Shown: positions 44,675 to 53,080 of the stretch, in pieces
Layout of the letters: the number at the start of each line of letters is the position of its first letter
Numbering within the stretch: position 1 is the first letter of the stretch
Source: Paraburkholderia fynbosensis
GTDB lineage: Bacteria > Pseudomonadota > Gammaproteobacteria > Burkholderiales > Burkholderiaceae
Length of the DNA: 64,000 bases
Direction of reading: 5' to 3'
Assembly: GCF_902859935.1 (NCBI RefSeq)
Contig: NZ_CADIKI010000027.1
Location: forward strand, 42,989 to 106,988
The notes under the pieces: model-generated
Seen by the model: the letters and a program-made list of their open reading frames with translations, nothing else
Told to the model about the DNA's origin: nothing
The model's database searches: none
Program-made: the position numbers and the translations under genes

Positions 44675-45889
44675 TCAATCTCCAGTCGATTGCTGACGCG
44701 TCAGCGCCCGTATTTCATCCAGCAGTTTGCCGGTCTCCGACTCGGTGGTCAGATAGCTGACCGAGGCACGCGCGATCTGTTTAAGTCCTCTCGACTCCAT
44801 ATCCAGCGGCGTGTAGGGGACTCCATTGCTTCCGATCACGACACCGCGAGCCGCGAGACGACGCTGCACCGATACGGCGTCCAGCCCCGCCACGTTGAAC
44901 GACACGAGGCCGGATCGTTCGACGCCTTGATCCAGCACCGTCACCCCCGCAATAGCGGCCAGTTGCCTACGTAACGTCTGCGCGATGCCGTCGATTCGTG
45001 GGCGGATATTGCCGATTCCGATCTCAATCGCTTCCTGCAACGCATTGGCGAGCCCACAGTGCAGCGCCAGCGACGCTTCCGACAATTCGAACCGCGCAGC
45101 GTCGTTGCGCAAGACGGGTTCGCCGTTCGCATCCAGCGGCGCGCAGTGCGTGTCGACGAACGCGGGCGTCAGCCGGGATAGAAAATCCTGCCTGATATAC
45201 AAGAGGCCCGTGCCTCTTGAACCACGCAGTGCCTTACGGCCCGCACCGCTCAGCACATCGCAACCCACCTCGACTACGTCGACAGGAAATTGCCCCACGG
45301 CCTGCGCGGCGTCGATGAAGTATGGGATGCCGTGACGGCGCGCTACCCGCCCGATCGCCGCGGCCGGATTGATAAGCCCGCCGTTCGCCGGCATCCACGT
45401 CAGCGCAATCAGACGCACGCGATCGTCGAGCATCGCCTCCAGCGCGTCGGGATTCACCGTGCCGTCAGCATCGGACGGAATGGCTTCGATCGTCGCACCG
45501 GCGCGTTGCGCCGCCAGCCGCATGACAGCCAGATTGCCGCCCCATTCGTGACGCCCGACCAGGATGCGCTCGCCCAATCGCCACGGGCCTAGTGCGGCGA
45601 ATGCGGCACCCCAGCCGTGTGAATTGCCGTTGGTCAAGGCAATCTCGGCCGGCTGTGCATTGAGCAGCTGTGCGGCAAGTGCTCGCGCGCGTTCGGTCTG
45701 CTGGCGTCCAGCTACGCCAGCTTCCATCGGCCCAATCGTGGCCTCGCGCCACAGATGCGCATGGATCGCTTCGAGCGTGGCCGACGACGGCAACGATGCG
45801 CCGGCGTGATTGAAATGCGTCGTGCTTCGTGTTCCGGGCGTGCGGGCACGCAACGCGTCCACGGCGGCGGGCGAGAGGGGCGAAGACAT
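44675..45889 (-). CDS. class V aminotransferase / cysteine-desulfurase-fold PLP enzyme
   Basis: 404 residues. The PLP site is clear: the aspartate of IPYFIDAAQAVGQFPVDV (D193) and the Schiff-base lysine of DVLSGAGRKALRGSRGTGLL (K219). THFNHAGASLPS at the start is the substrate-binding opening of this fold. The active-site cysteine loop of cysteine desulfurases is absent, so an aminotransferase or lyase is more likely. Start at the ATG at 45889 with GGAG upstream. The remnant of a RidA gene just upstream suggests that it once worked with an enamine/imine deaminase. Confidence 0.85.
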   Translation of the reverse strand: MSSPLSPAAVDALRARTPGTRSTTHFNHAGASLPSSATLEAIHAHLWREATIGPMEAGVAGRQQTERARALAAQLLNAQPAEIALTNGNSHGWGAAFAALGPWRLGERILVGRHEWGGNLAVMRLAAQRAGATIEAIPSDADGTVNPDALEAMLDDRVRLIALTWMPANGGLINPAAAIGRVARRHGIPYFIDAAQAVGQFPVDVVEVGCDVLSGAGRKALRGSRGTGLLYIRQDFLSRLTPAFVDTHCAPLDANGEPVLRNDAARFELSEASLALHCGLANALQEAIEIGIGNIRPRIDGIAQTLRRQLAAIAGVTVLDQGVERSGLVSFNVAGLDAVSVQRRLAARGVVIGSNGVPYTPLDMESRGLKQIARASVSYLTTESETGKLLDEIRALTRQQSTGD

Positions 45890-45916
45890 GTTTTGCTCCA
45901 ATGACTCGAATCGGGT

Positions 45917-46006
45917 TCAGGCTTGCGTGAGAGAAACGACGGCTTCCACTTCAACGGCCAACCCGGAAGGCGGCAATGGCCGTTGGGAACGCATCAGGCT
46001 GGCAAG
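45917..46006 (-). pseudogene. RidA family protein, C-terminal stub
   Basis: The last ~29 codons of a RidA/YjgF protein remain: LASLMRSQRPLPPSGLAVEV then EAVVSLTQA and stop at 45917. A stop codon in the same frame lies immediately upstream, and no RidA core is found. It ends 28 nt before the aminotransferase start. RidA proteins remove reactive enamines made by PLP enzymes, so the pairing is sensible. Confidence 0.65.
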
Positions 46007-46225
46007 TTACGCGAGAGAAGTTCGCTATGCTACGCCTTGATATGGGGAGGCGCTGATTTCAGGCAATGTTTTCACGTGCTGTCCCAACACATCGCGCCTC
46101 CCATTAGCCGCCTATTCCATCCCGACTGACGACGTGCTCCCCCGAATTCTCAGCGCGGCATGAACGAATAAAAGAATAAGTATCTGCTGTAAAGATTCTT
46201 CCGATATTGCCGTTATTCGAATGCG

Positions 46226-46534
46226 TCATCGGAGAACTCCGGACGCGACCTGCCCAACTCTACCGGCAGGCAGAAAATTAAGCGACTGTACGAGTGAACG
46301 ATCGATCTTGAGGCAGTCGATGTCAAAGCGCTTCAGATACGCAAGGGATGAATAACCCGTCCCGAAGCCATCAATCGAGATCTGAATCCCCGCATCACGG
46401 AGCAATTTCCCGTTCAATTCGGCGTCCAGCAACAAGCCCTTGGTTATTTCAATGGCTGCGCTCATTCCCGGCATCCCCTCCCGCATGAGGCACGCGGACC
46501 ATTGAATACACACCTGTCGTTGCACTCCGGCGCT
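46226..46534 (-). pseudogene. EAL domain (c-di-GMP phosphodiesterase) fragment
   Basis: A ~95-residue piece of an EAL domain: MSAAIEITKGLLLDAELNGK, then IQISIDGFGTGYSSLAYLKR and FDIDCLKIDRSLVQSL. The metal-binding DDFGTGYS is changed to DGFGTGYS, and both the EAL motif and the C-terminal part are lost. The intact relatives are large membrane sensors with GGDEF-EAL output. No activity expected. Confidence 0.75.
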
Positions 46535-46682
46535 GAAGATTCCGGTTACGGCGCAGAACATACAACTGCTTATAATTCCGCTGTGAAGCCCGGTTGCCGC
46601 CCTCGATGAGACAGCTTCCGAAGGATGAACCCGGCGACCAGAGCAGAGATCATGGAGCCCCTGCGTCATATGAGAGTTGATC

Positions 46683-47522
46683 ATGGCACGTAGCGAACCA
46701 AAGAATCAGTCGCGGTATTGGTGGGATCGTCACACACCGGGCCTAAGCCTGATGTGCGCGGATTTCACCACCCAACAGTATGCCCCGCATACACACGAGG
46801 GTCTGGTGATAGCGGTCACCGAAACAGGCGGTGCCGTGATCAAGAGCCGTGGCGTCGTCGAAGAGGCGCGCTCGTCTACCTTGTTCGTTTTCAATCCGGT
46901 CGAGGCGCATGCCGGCTGGATGGGTTGCAGCGAGCGCTGGCGTTATCGGTCCTTCTATCTCACGGAGTCGGCGCTCAATGCGGTCGCGCACGGCCTCGGG
47001 ATCGAGGACGTGCCGTATTTCACGAGCAATCTGTTCGGCGAGGCCGATCTCATCGACGGCTTTCTTGCGCTGCATCGGGCGCTCGAGGACGGCCGCGATC
47101 TTTTCCGTGAGCGGGAACTACTGTTCTCGACGTTCGGACGTTTGTATCAGCGGCACGGCAGCGGCGGTGGACGTATCGAGCCGGCGCCGCACGACCAGGC
47201 GTTGGTCCGGATCGTGACCGAGCTGATCCATGACCGGCACACCGAGAACCTGCTGCTGGAGGATCTGAGCGGCGCCGTCGGCCTCACGCCCTTCCAGCTC
47301 ATCGGATTGTTCAACCGCTGTGTTGGTCTGCCTCCGCACAAATACCTGACCCAGGTGCGTTTGAGCCGGGCATGCCACCATCTGCGTCGCGGAATGCCCA
47401 TAGCCGATGTGGCGGCGGCGACCGGATTCTACGACCAGAGCGCACTCGCCAGGCACTTCAAGCGCTGTTATGGAATGACGCCGTTGCAATTTGTCCAGGC
47501 CGCCAACAGGACAGCGCACTAG
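46683..47522 (+). CDS. AraC family transcriptional regulator
   Basis: 279 residues. An N-terminal cupin-like arm (QQYAPHTHEGLVIAVTETGG, SSTLFVFNPVEAHAGW) and a C-terminal AraC helix-turn-helix pair: LLLEDLSGAVGLTPFQLIGL and PIADVAAATGFYDQSALARH, closing FKRCYGMTPLQF. This is the layout of AraC regulators that often control amino-acid exporters of the LysE type. The gene downstream, an alanyl-tRNA editing protein, is consistent with amino-acid linkage. Start MARSEPK at 46683. Confidence 0.85.
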   Translation: MARSEPKNQSRYWWDRHTPGLSLMCADFTTQQYAPHTHEGLVIAVTETGGAVIKSRGVVEEARSSTLFVFNPVEAHAGWMGCSERWRYRSFYLTESALNAVAHGLGIEDVPYFTSNLFGEADLIDGFLALHRALEDGRDLFRERELLFSTFGRLYQRHGSGGGRIEPAPHDQALVRIVTELIHDRHTENLLLEDLSGAVGLTPFQLIGLFNRCVGLPPHKYLTQVRLSRACHHLRRGMPIADVAAATGFYDQSALARHFKRCYGMTPLQFVQAANRTAH

Positions 47523-47609
47523 CCCCAATAACCGCCGCAATTTTTGCCAATACGCGCGCGGCGCACCTCCCGATACTTCCACCATCTGTTACCCGTATTG
47601 GAGGCAAGC

Positions 47610-48335
47610 ATGCCAGCACGCGCGTTCTATCACGCGAATCCTGAGACCCTCACACTCGAAACCCAGGTGATCGACGCCAGGCCTGGGCGCGTGGTTCTCG
47701 CCGAGTCCCCCTTCTATCCCGGCGGCGGCGGCCAGTTGGCCGACAGCGGCACGCTCCATCACAACGGCGGAGAAATCGCCGTGACGGGATTCGATATGGT
47801 TGACAGCAGGCTCTGGATGCGCCTCGCCGATCCCGCCGCCGAACTCGCCGGGACGGTCGAGGCCGTGGTCGATCCGGCATTCCGGCAGATGATGCGGGAA
47901 CTCCACACGGGTACCCACGTGCTCAATGCGTTGATCTTTCAGGCTTTCAATGGCGCGCTCGTCACCGGCGTACAGATGAATGACGACGGCACGGCGCGGA
48001 TGGATTTCGACGTGCCCGAGGCCGACAACGATCGCGTGCGAGCGCTGGAGGGGCCGATCAACGACGTCATCCGACAGAATCTCCCTGTGCGGGACATCTA
48101 CCTGCCGATCGCCGCGGCGCGCGAGGAGCAGGGGCTGATTCGTTCCAGGTCGGTGGCACCGCCGCCGACCGACGATGGCCAGATTCGTATCGTCGAGATC
48201 GTTGGGCTGGACCGTCAGGCATGCGGCGGAACTCACCTGTCGGAAACCGGGGCATCTCGCGCGATCCGTATTCTGAAAATCGACAACAAAGGTCGCCACA
48301 ACCGGCGTGTGCGCATTGGCCTTGCGAATGCGTAA
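47610..48335 (+). CDS. alanyl-tRNA editing protein (AlaX type)
   Basis: 241 residues, free-standing editing domain. The zinc site has H99 and H103 (LHTGTHVLNAL) and C205 and H209 (ACGGTHLSETG), and the SPFYPGGGGQLADSGTL stretch is the family's glycine-rich motif. It hydrolyses Ser-tRNA(Ala) or Gly-tRNA(Ala) in trans. GGAGG precedes the ATG at 47610. About 87 nt after the AraC gene, same strand, possibly co-transcribed. Confidence 0.9.
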   Translation: MPARAFYHANPETLTLETQVIDARPGRVVLAESPFYPGGGGQLADSGTLHHNGGEIAVTGFDMVDSRLWMRLADPAAELAGTVEAVVDPAFRQMMRELHTGTHVLNALIFQAFNGALVTGVQMNDDGTARMDFDVPEADNDRVRALEGPINDVIRQNLPVRDIYLPIAAAREEQGLIRSRSVAPPPTDDGQIRIVEIVGLDRQACGGTHLSETGASRAIRILKIDNKGRHNRRVRIGLANA

Positions 48336-48373
48336 TTACACAGATAAGCGCAGAACGAGCCGCCGACACGCCG

Positions 48374-49276
48374 TCAAATAACGCCTTCCGCTTTTCCGGG
48401 AAGGAGCCGCACGGCCAGAAAGTCGATCAGTGTGCGGACGCGACGCGGCACTGAGCGACCTCCCGCCCATACCAGATGAACGGGTACGGGCTCCGGTTCG
48501 AACGAGTCGAGCACCGTCACCACTTGCCCTGCATCGAGAAGTTTCTGCACCTGGAAGATCGGTGCCCGACCTATGCCGGCTCCGGCTGCGGCCGCTGCAT
48601 TGCAGGCTAGCGCGCTCGTAGACCGGAAGCGTCCTGCGACTTCGATTGCGCCACCTGCGTGGTTGAACGTCCATGTCTCGCGCAGCGGATGCTGGCGCAG
48701 CATACAGTCGTGAAGAGCAAGCTCGGACGGATGAGCCGGGTAGCCATGCGAGGCGAAATATTCCGGTGTGCCAAACACGACGCGTCGCAATGTACCCACC
48801 TGCTTCGCGCGCAGGGTCGAGTCCGGAAGTTGGCCCAAACGGACAGCGAGATCGATGTCGGTTTTGGTAAGGTCGAGATGCTGCTCGGCGAGCACGAGTT
48901 CCACCCTGACGTTTTCGTGAATCGATAGAAACTCGGCAACGAGCGGCGAAACGAAATCAGCGCCGAATGCCGTCGGCGCTGCGATGCGAATACTGCCGCG
49001 CAACTGGGTTGCGTGATCGACGAGTTCGTCACGTGCCGCGTCGATTTCTACGAGCGCGGGTCGTATGCGTGCGGCGAACTTCAGGCATGCCGCAGTAGGC
49101 TGTACGCGGCGCGTCGTCCGGTGGAACAGGGTCGCGTTCAGATCACGTTCGAGCGCCGCAATGGCGCGGCTCACCGACTGCAGCGTTCGGCCTAGCGATC
49201 GCGCGGCGGCCGTCAAACTTCCCTCGTCAAGGATAGCCAGCAGTACTTCATATTCGTCCCTGTTCATGACCGTCAT
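48374..49276 (-). CDS. LysR family transcriptional regulator
   Basis: 300 residues. DNA-binding part: YEVLLAILDEGSLTAAARSL and LQSVSRAIAALERDLNATLF; effector domain opens LRGSIRIAAPTAFGADFVSP. The subgroup is the common one that represses or activates a nearby gene, here probably the divergent GlcG/HbpS-like gene at 49388. Start could be the first ATG (49276) or the one three codons in; the second has a better-placed GAGAG. Confidence 0.85.
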   Translation of the reverse strand: MTVMNRDEYEVLLAILDEGSLTAAARSLGRTLQSVSRAIAALERDLNATLFHRTTRRVQPTAACLKFAARIRPALVEIDAARDELVDHATQLRGSIRIAAPTAFGADFVSPLVAEFLSIHENVRVELVLAEQHLDLTKTDIDLAVRLGQLPDSTLRAKQVGTLRRVVFGTPEYFASHGYPAHPSELALHDCMLRQHPLRETWTFNHAGGAIEVAGRFRSTSALACNAAAAAGAGIGRAPIFQVQKLLDAGQVVTVLDSFEPEPVPVHLVWAGGRSVPRRVRTLIDFLAVRLLPGKAEGVI

Positions 49277-49387
49277 TCTCTCGTTTTCTGGAAGAATCTT
49301 TGCCGGCTCGCGCGCCTATGCGTGGTTTGGTCGCCGTCGTACATTCTAGCCGTGCAGACACCTGCTTGGTTCCTACGGAGACGACTA

Positions 49388-49837
49388 ATGATCCAACGAA
49401 ACGAGAATGAAATGCCCATGAGCTACAGCGACCGATTCAGCCTCGCCGATGCACGCCGCGTCGCGCATGCGGCCGAAGAGGCGGCAACACGTCATGGTTG
49501 GCCCATGGTGATCGCAGTGGTGGACAGCGGTGGACACCTGGTGCTTCAGCAACGACTTGATGGAGCGCAACTCGGCAGTATCCAGGTGGCGAGACAGAAG
49601 GCCGAAACGGCCGTGCTGTTCCGGCGTCCCACGCGCCTTTTCGAGGACGCAATTGCGCAAGGAGGACTCCACCTGCGCCTGCTCGGTATGAATAACCTCG
49701 TGCCGCTCGATGGAGGGATTCCGCTGATTCGCGACGCAGCGGTGGTCGGCGCGATAGGTGTGTCGGGCATGCGCTCCGATCAGGACGCGCTGGTCGCCCA
49801 GGCCGGCGCTGATCAGTTCATGGCAAAGGAGGCATGA
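49388..49837 (+). CDS. GlcG/HbpS-like heme-binding family protein
   Basis: 149 residues. LADARRVAHAAEEAATRHGW, VIAVVDSGGHLVLQQRLDGA and the C-terminal VGAIGVSGMRSDQDALVAQA are the family marks. Members bind heme or small degradation products and often sit in catabolic clusters. ATG at 49388 has GGAGA six bases upstream. Divergent from a LysR gene, which likely controls it. Confidence 0.85.
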   Translation: MIQRNENEMPMSYSDRFSLADARRVAHAAEEAATRHGWPMVIAVVDSGGHLVLQQRLDGAQLGSIQVARQKAETAVLFRRPTRLFEDAIAQGGLHLRLLGMNNLVPLDGGIPLIRDAAVVGAIGVSGMRSDQDALVAQAGADQFMAKEA

Positions 49838-50048
49838 GAAAGGCGCCGGTCTCGGGGGCCAGCGTGGCGAGACAGCCCGATTCGCGACATTACCCCCTTC
49901 CTCGTCAACCCATTCCTTTCGCCGCAGCGGCCACTTGCATCGCCCACAACATTTCGACGATTCCCGGGTATTCTTCAGTGAACGGCAGGGCTACGTCCAG
50001 TTCTTCTGTTTTTCCACTGCGCAGTTCAGGGAACCCAAAGGAGGAAGC

Positions 50049-50429
50049 ATGAATATAACCAGGGCGAGCAGAATCATCGGCGCAATGTTGACTGCGGCCA
50101 GCGCGTGTTGCGCCATCTATGCGAACGCGCAAACAACCATGAGCGCGCCGCCGGACCCGGCTTTCCAACGCGTGGCGACCTCGACGTCGCCGCCTGGAAC
50201 CAGGCCGGATACGTCGGTGATTCGTGACGTTCGTCGCGCCCTCAGGCGCGTACCGGACATGGACGACTCCGGAATTCACATCAGGGCGCGCCTGGGCGTC
50301 GTTACGCTCACGGGAGAGGTACCGGAGAGCTGGCAGATCTCGCGCGCGGGCAACGCGGCAAGGTCTGTGCTCGGCGTCAGGTCGGTGACGAACAGATTGA
50401 AGGTGCGAGAGGAAGACAGCGCGCGTTGA
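50049..50429 (+). CDS. BON domain periplasmic protein
   Basis: 126 residues. Signal peptide SRIIGAMLTAASACCAIYAN then one BON domain (TSVIRDVRRALRRVPDMDDS, IHIRARLGVVTLTGEVPESW). BON domains bind phospholipid surfaces and are found in envelope stress proteins such as OsmY. GGAGGAA precedes the ATG. It converges on the K+ channel gene with 28 bp between stops. Confidence 0.85.
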   Translation: MNITRASRIIGAMLTAASACCAIYANAQTTMSAPPDPAFQRVATSTSPPGTRPDTSVIRDVRRALRRVPDMDDSGIHIRARLGVVTLTGEVPESWQISRAGNAARSVLGVRSVTNRLKVREEDSAR

Positions 50430-50457
50430 GCCACCTCTCGCGGCACCGCTCGGACCA

Positions 50458-50838
50458 TCAATCCCGCCCCCTCGCCCGGTGCGCCGCTTCCTGCACGCCC
50501 CGTACAGCCGCCGCCACGATCAGGCCGGTGAACACCATGCCGAGCAGCCCCAGCAATATTGCGTCGATCCGGCCGACCGTCGACGTAGGCACTACGTCGC
50601 CGTATCCGATGGTCAGCGCCGTGATCGCGCAGAAGTACAGGGTTTCCCCAAACGGCGAAGGCGTTCGCTTCACCGTCTCCACGGGATCTCCCATGAAATA
50701 CATGGCGAGCGCCAGTAGCAGGAACAGCAACAAAATACCGGCGAGAATCGAACGCAGGTACCACAGCGTTCTGCCGGATTCCCGCAAGATCTCACGTGCC
50801 TGCACGCGCAGGACCGCGTCGCTCGTCGTATTTCCCAT
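50458..50838 (-). CDS. two-span potassium channel
   Basis: 126 residues. Two membrane helices (ILAGILLLFLLLALAMYFMG and IDAILLGLLGMVFTGLIVAA) flank a pore loop with the K+ selectivity filter TIGYGD (76-81). There is no RCK or other regulatory domain, so it is a minimal KcsA-like channel. Last gene of the efflux operon, 78 nt after DUF2955. Confidence 0.88.
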   Translation of the reverse strand: MGNTTSDAVLRVQAREILRESGRTLWYLRSILAGILLLFLLLALAMYFMGDPVETVKRTPSPFGETLYFCAITALTIGYGDVVPTSTVGRIDAILLGLLGMVFTGLIVAAAVRGVQEAAHRARGRD

Positions 50839-50916
50839 TGCAAGCTACCTCCTTGACTGTGCCCTGACGGACGCCAATGTCGGCGACGGGCAGAGACACG
50901 GACGCGCGCAGCGTCG

Positions 50917-51927
50917 TCACGCGCGGCGGCGTTGCTCGAAAATCAGCAACATCAGACACGCGTAGACCGTGACGGCCACGAAGAGCCCCATACGGACCGC
51001 GAACGCCGTGTAGACGTCCTTGCCCGCCGCACTATCCTGCACCGATTGGCCCAGCAGAATGATCATGGTGACCAGGCTGTTCAGCCAGAAGCCCGGTGAA
51101 TAACGCGTCGGGCTGACGCGATAGAGCTTGCGTCCCACCAGCAGCCCGAACAGCAGCATCCACAGATAGAACATCCACAGGCCCGCGAAGAGCCTGAGCG
51201 CAAACCAGAACACGATCGCGAGCAAGCCGCCGAGCAGCGTGGAGCCGATGAGATCGCGCGCTGCGCTGCGAGCCGTCGTGGTGCAGCTTTGTCGACCGAG
51301 ACTGACGGACTTCATGATGATCGGCATGTAGCTCGCGGGATCGGTGATGGCGAGCAGATAGGCCGGCATGACCACGAGCGCGGCGCGCAGCGCGATGCGT
51401 ACCGCCTGCCCGTCGGGCATGGCCTGAGCGGCAGGCCGCGGCCCCGCGCTTGCGGGCTCGGGAAACAGCATGTGCGTCAATGCGGCCACCAGCACGGCGA
51501 GCACCAGGCCCTTCACCAGTGCGCCAACGACCGTCACCGCCAACGACAAGTCGGCAGTTCCCGCAGCGGAGACCATCGTCAGCCCGGCCACCAGAAAAGT
51601 AGAGACCAGGTTATTCCCGCCGCGCAATCCATAGCGAAACGCAAGGAAGAGCATCAGGCCCACAAGCATTACGCCGGCGAACGCGTAATGCCGCAGCAAC
51701 GGAACAAGAAGCAGCCCGCTGCCCGTCGTCAAAGCGACGACCAGCGCGAGCGCGACGCCCGCCTTGAAGGACAGTGGCCGGTTTTGCGTCGCGAGAAGGA
51801 AGACCGCGAATACCGGCGCGATGACCGGGATCGACAGGTCCAGCGCGAAGCTGATCGTCAGGCACAGTGCCGTGCCTGTAGCGATGCGTAGCGTACGTCG
51901 CCCGAGAAGCTGAAGCCTGTGTTCCAT
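50917..51927 (-). CDS. DUF2955 inner-membrane protein (FUSC-like efflux component)
   Basis: 336 residues with about ten membrane spans (GTALCLTISFALDLSIPVIA, VFAVFLLATQNRPLSFKAGV, SYMPIIMKSVSLGRQS). DUF2955 proteins sit beside HlyD-type fusion proteins and resemble the aromatic-acid exporters AaeB/FUSC. It should be the inner-membrane pump of the tripartite system here. 20 nt after the HlyD gene. Confidence 0.85.
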   Translation of the reverse strand: MEHRLQLLGRRTLRIATGTALCLTISFALDLSIPVIAPVFAVFLLATQNRPLSFKAGVALALVVALTTGSGLLLVPLLRHYAFAGVMLVGLMLFLAFRYGLRGGNNLVSTFLVAGLTMVSAAGTADLSLAVTVVGALVKGLVLAVLVAALTHMLFPEPASAGPRPAAQAMPDGQAVRIALRAALVVMPAYLLAITDPASYMPIIMKSVSLGRQSCTTTARSAARDLIGSTLLGGLLAIVFWFALRLFAGLWMFYLWMLLFGLLVGRKLYRVSPTRYSPGFWLNSLVTMIILLGQSVQDSAAGKDVYTAFAVRMGLFVAVTVYACLMLLIFEQRRRA

Positions 51928-51946
51928 GGATGCAGTGGCTCGTCGT

Positions 51947-53080
51947 TCAGTAAAGGTAGGAGACCCAACTCATCACGCGCAGAAACACGCGACCCAGGGG
52001 ATTGAGCGGATTGCCCGGATCTGGAAACGCCATCACCTCCGCCTGCCCGCCGACGCGAACGTTGCGTAGGCGCGCCTTCTCACCCGGTTCGAACTCGACG
52101 ATCACCGGAAAGCGTTGCGCGGGGCGCAGCCAGTCGCGGCTGTTCTGTACCGTGGGCAGACTGCCGGGCGGCGTGCCCTGCCCCACGCTCACGCCATATC
52201 CGATACTGCGAATCCGCCCCTCGAAAACCTCGCCCGGCAGCGCGTCCAGCGCAATCGCCACGGGCGTGCCAGGCTGCAGATGACCCAGATTGTTTTCGGT
52301 CAGATCCGCACTGACCCATACGTCGCGGATGGCAATCAGCGTCATGACCGGGCTGCCTGCCGCCACGAACTGGCCGACTTCCGTGCGCAGATCCGTGATG
52401 ACGCCACCGGAGCGCGCCGTGACGCGGGTGTTGGCAAGATCGAGCTCGGCCTTTTTCAGCGCCGCGCCAGCGCTGCGCAACTGTGCGTTGTTTGCTTCCT
52501 GACCACCCTGCTGCTCGCGAGCCCGCTCCACTTCGGCGCGCGCTGCCGCGACCTGGCTTTGGGCCTGCTCGTGAGTCGCTCGCGCCACTTCGAGGCGCCG
52601 CAGCGAGACGGTGCCCTCGTCATCGCGATACAGCCTTTCGAGGCGCTCGCTATCTTGCCGTGCCTTGATTTCATTCGCGACGGCCGCGCGCAACGAGGCT
52701 AGCGCCGAATCGATCCCGGCCGTGCTCGCGCCGACCTGCCGGCGCGTCGATTCGAAGTCGGCCTGCGCGCGATCGACGGCGATCCGGTATTGCTCGTTAT
52801 CGACCTCGAAGAGCACGTCGCCTGCTTTGACTTCCTGGTTGTTATGCACGAGAACACGCGTCACTCGCCCCGATGCTTCCGCAGCGACGGAGACGATGTA
52901 GGCTTGAATGCGCGCCTGTTGCGTATAAGGGGTAAAGCGATCGGCAAGCAGATACCAGATCAGGCTGACCACGATCAAGCAAACGACCCACTTCACCGCC
53001 TTGCCCGACGGGTCAGAGGCAGGCGGTGGGGACGGCGGGCTCAGCGGAGTGCCTGCGGCGGGTTCTGGCTTGTCGCTCAT
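51947..53080 (-). CDS. HlyD/EmrA-type membrane fusion protein
   Basis: 377 residues. Cytoplasmic Pro-rich start (LSPPSPPPASD), one membrane span (WVVCLIVVSLIWYLLADRF), the biotinyl-lipoyl half-motif EASGRVTRVLVHNNQEVKAG, a coiled-coil hairpin (~95-200), and the second half-motif NTRVTARSGGVITDL. It links the inner-membrane pump to the outer-membrane channel. Its ATG overlaps the stop of the channel gene (ATGA), so I start at 53080. Confidence 0.9.
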   Translation of the reverse strand: MSDKPEPAAGTPLSPPSPPPASDPSGKAVKWVVCLIVVSLIWYLLADRFTPYTQQARIQAYIVSVAAEASGRVTRVLVHNNQEVKAGDVLFEVDNEQYRIAVDRAQADFESTRRQVGASTAGIDSALASLRAAVANEIKARQDSERLERLYRDDEGTVSLRRLEVARATHEQAQSQVAAARAEVERAREQQGGQEANNAQLRSAGAALKKAELDLANTRVTARSGGVITDLRTEVGQFVAAGSPVMTLIAIRDVWVSADLTENNLGHLQPGTPVAIALDALPGEVFEGRIRSIGYGVSVGQGTPPGSLPTVQNSRDWLRPAQRFPVIVEFEPGEKARLRNVRVGGQAEVMAFPDPGNPLNPLGRVFLRVMSWVSYLY

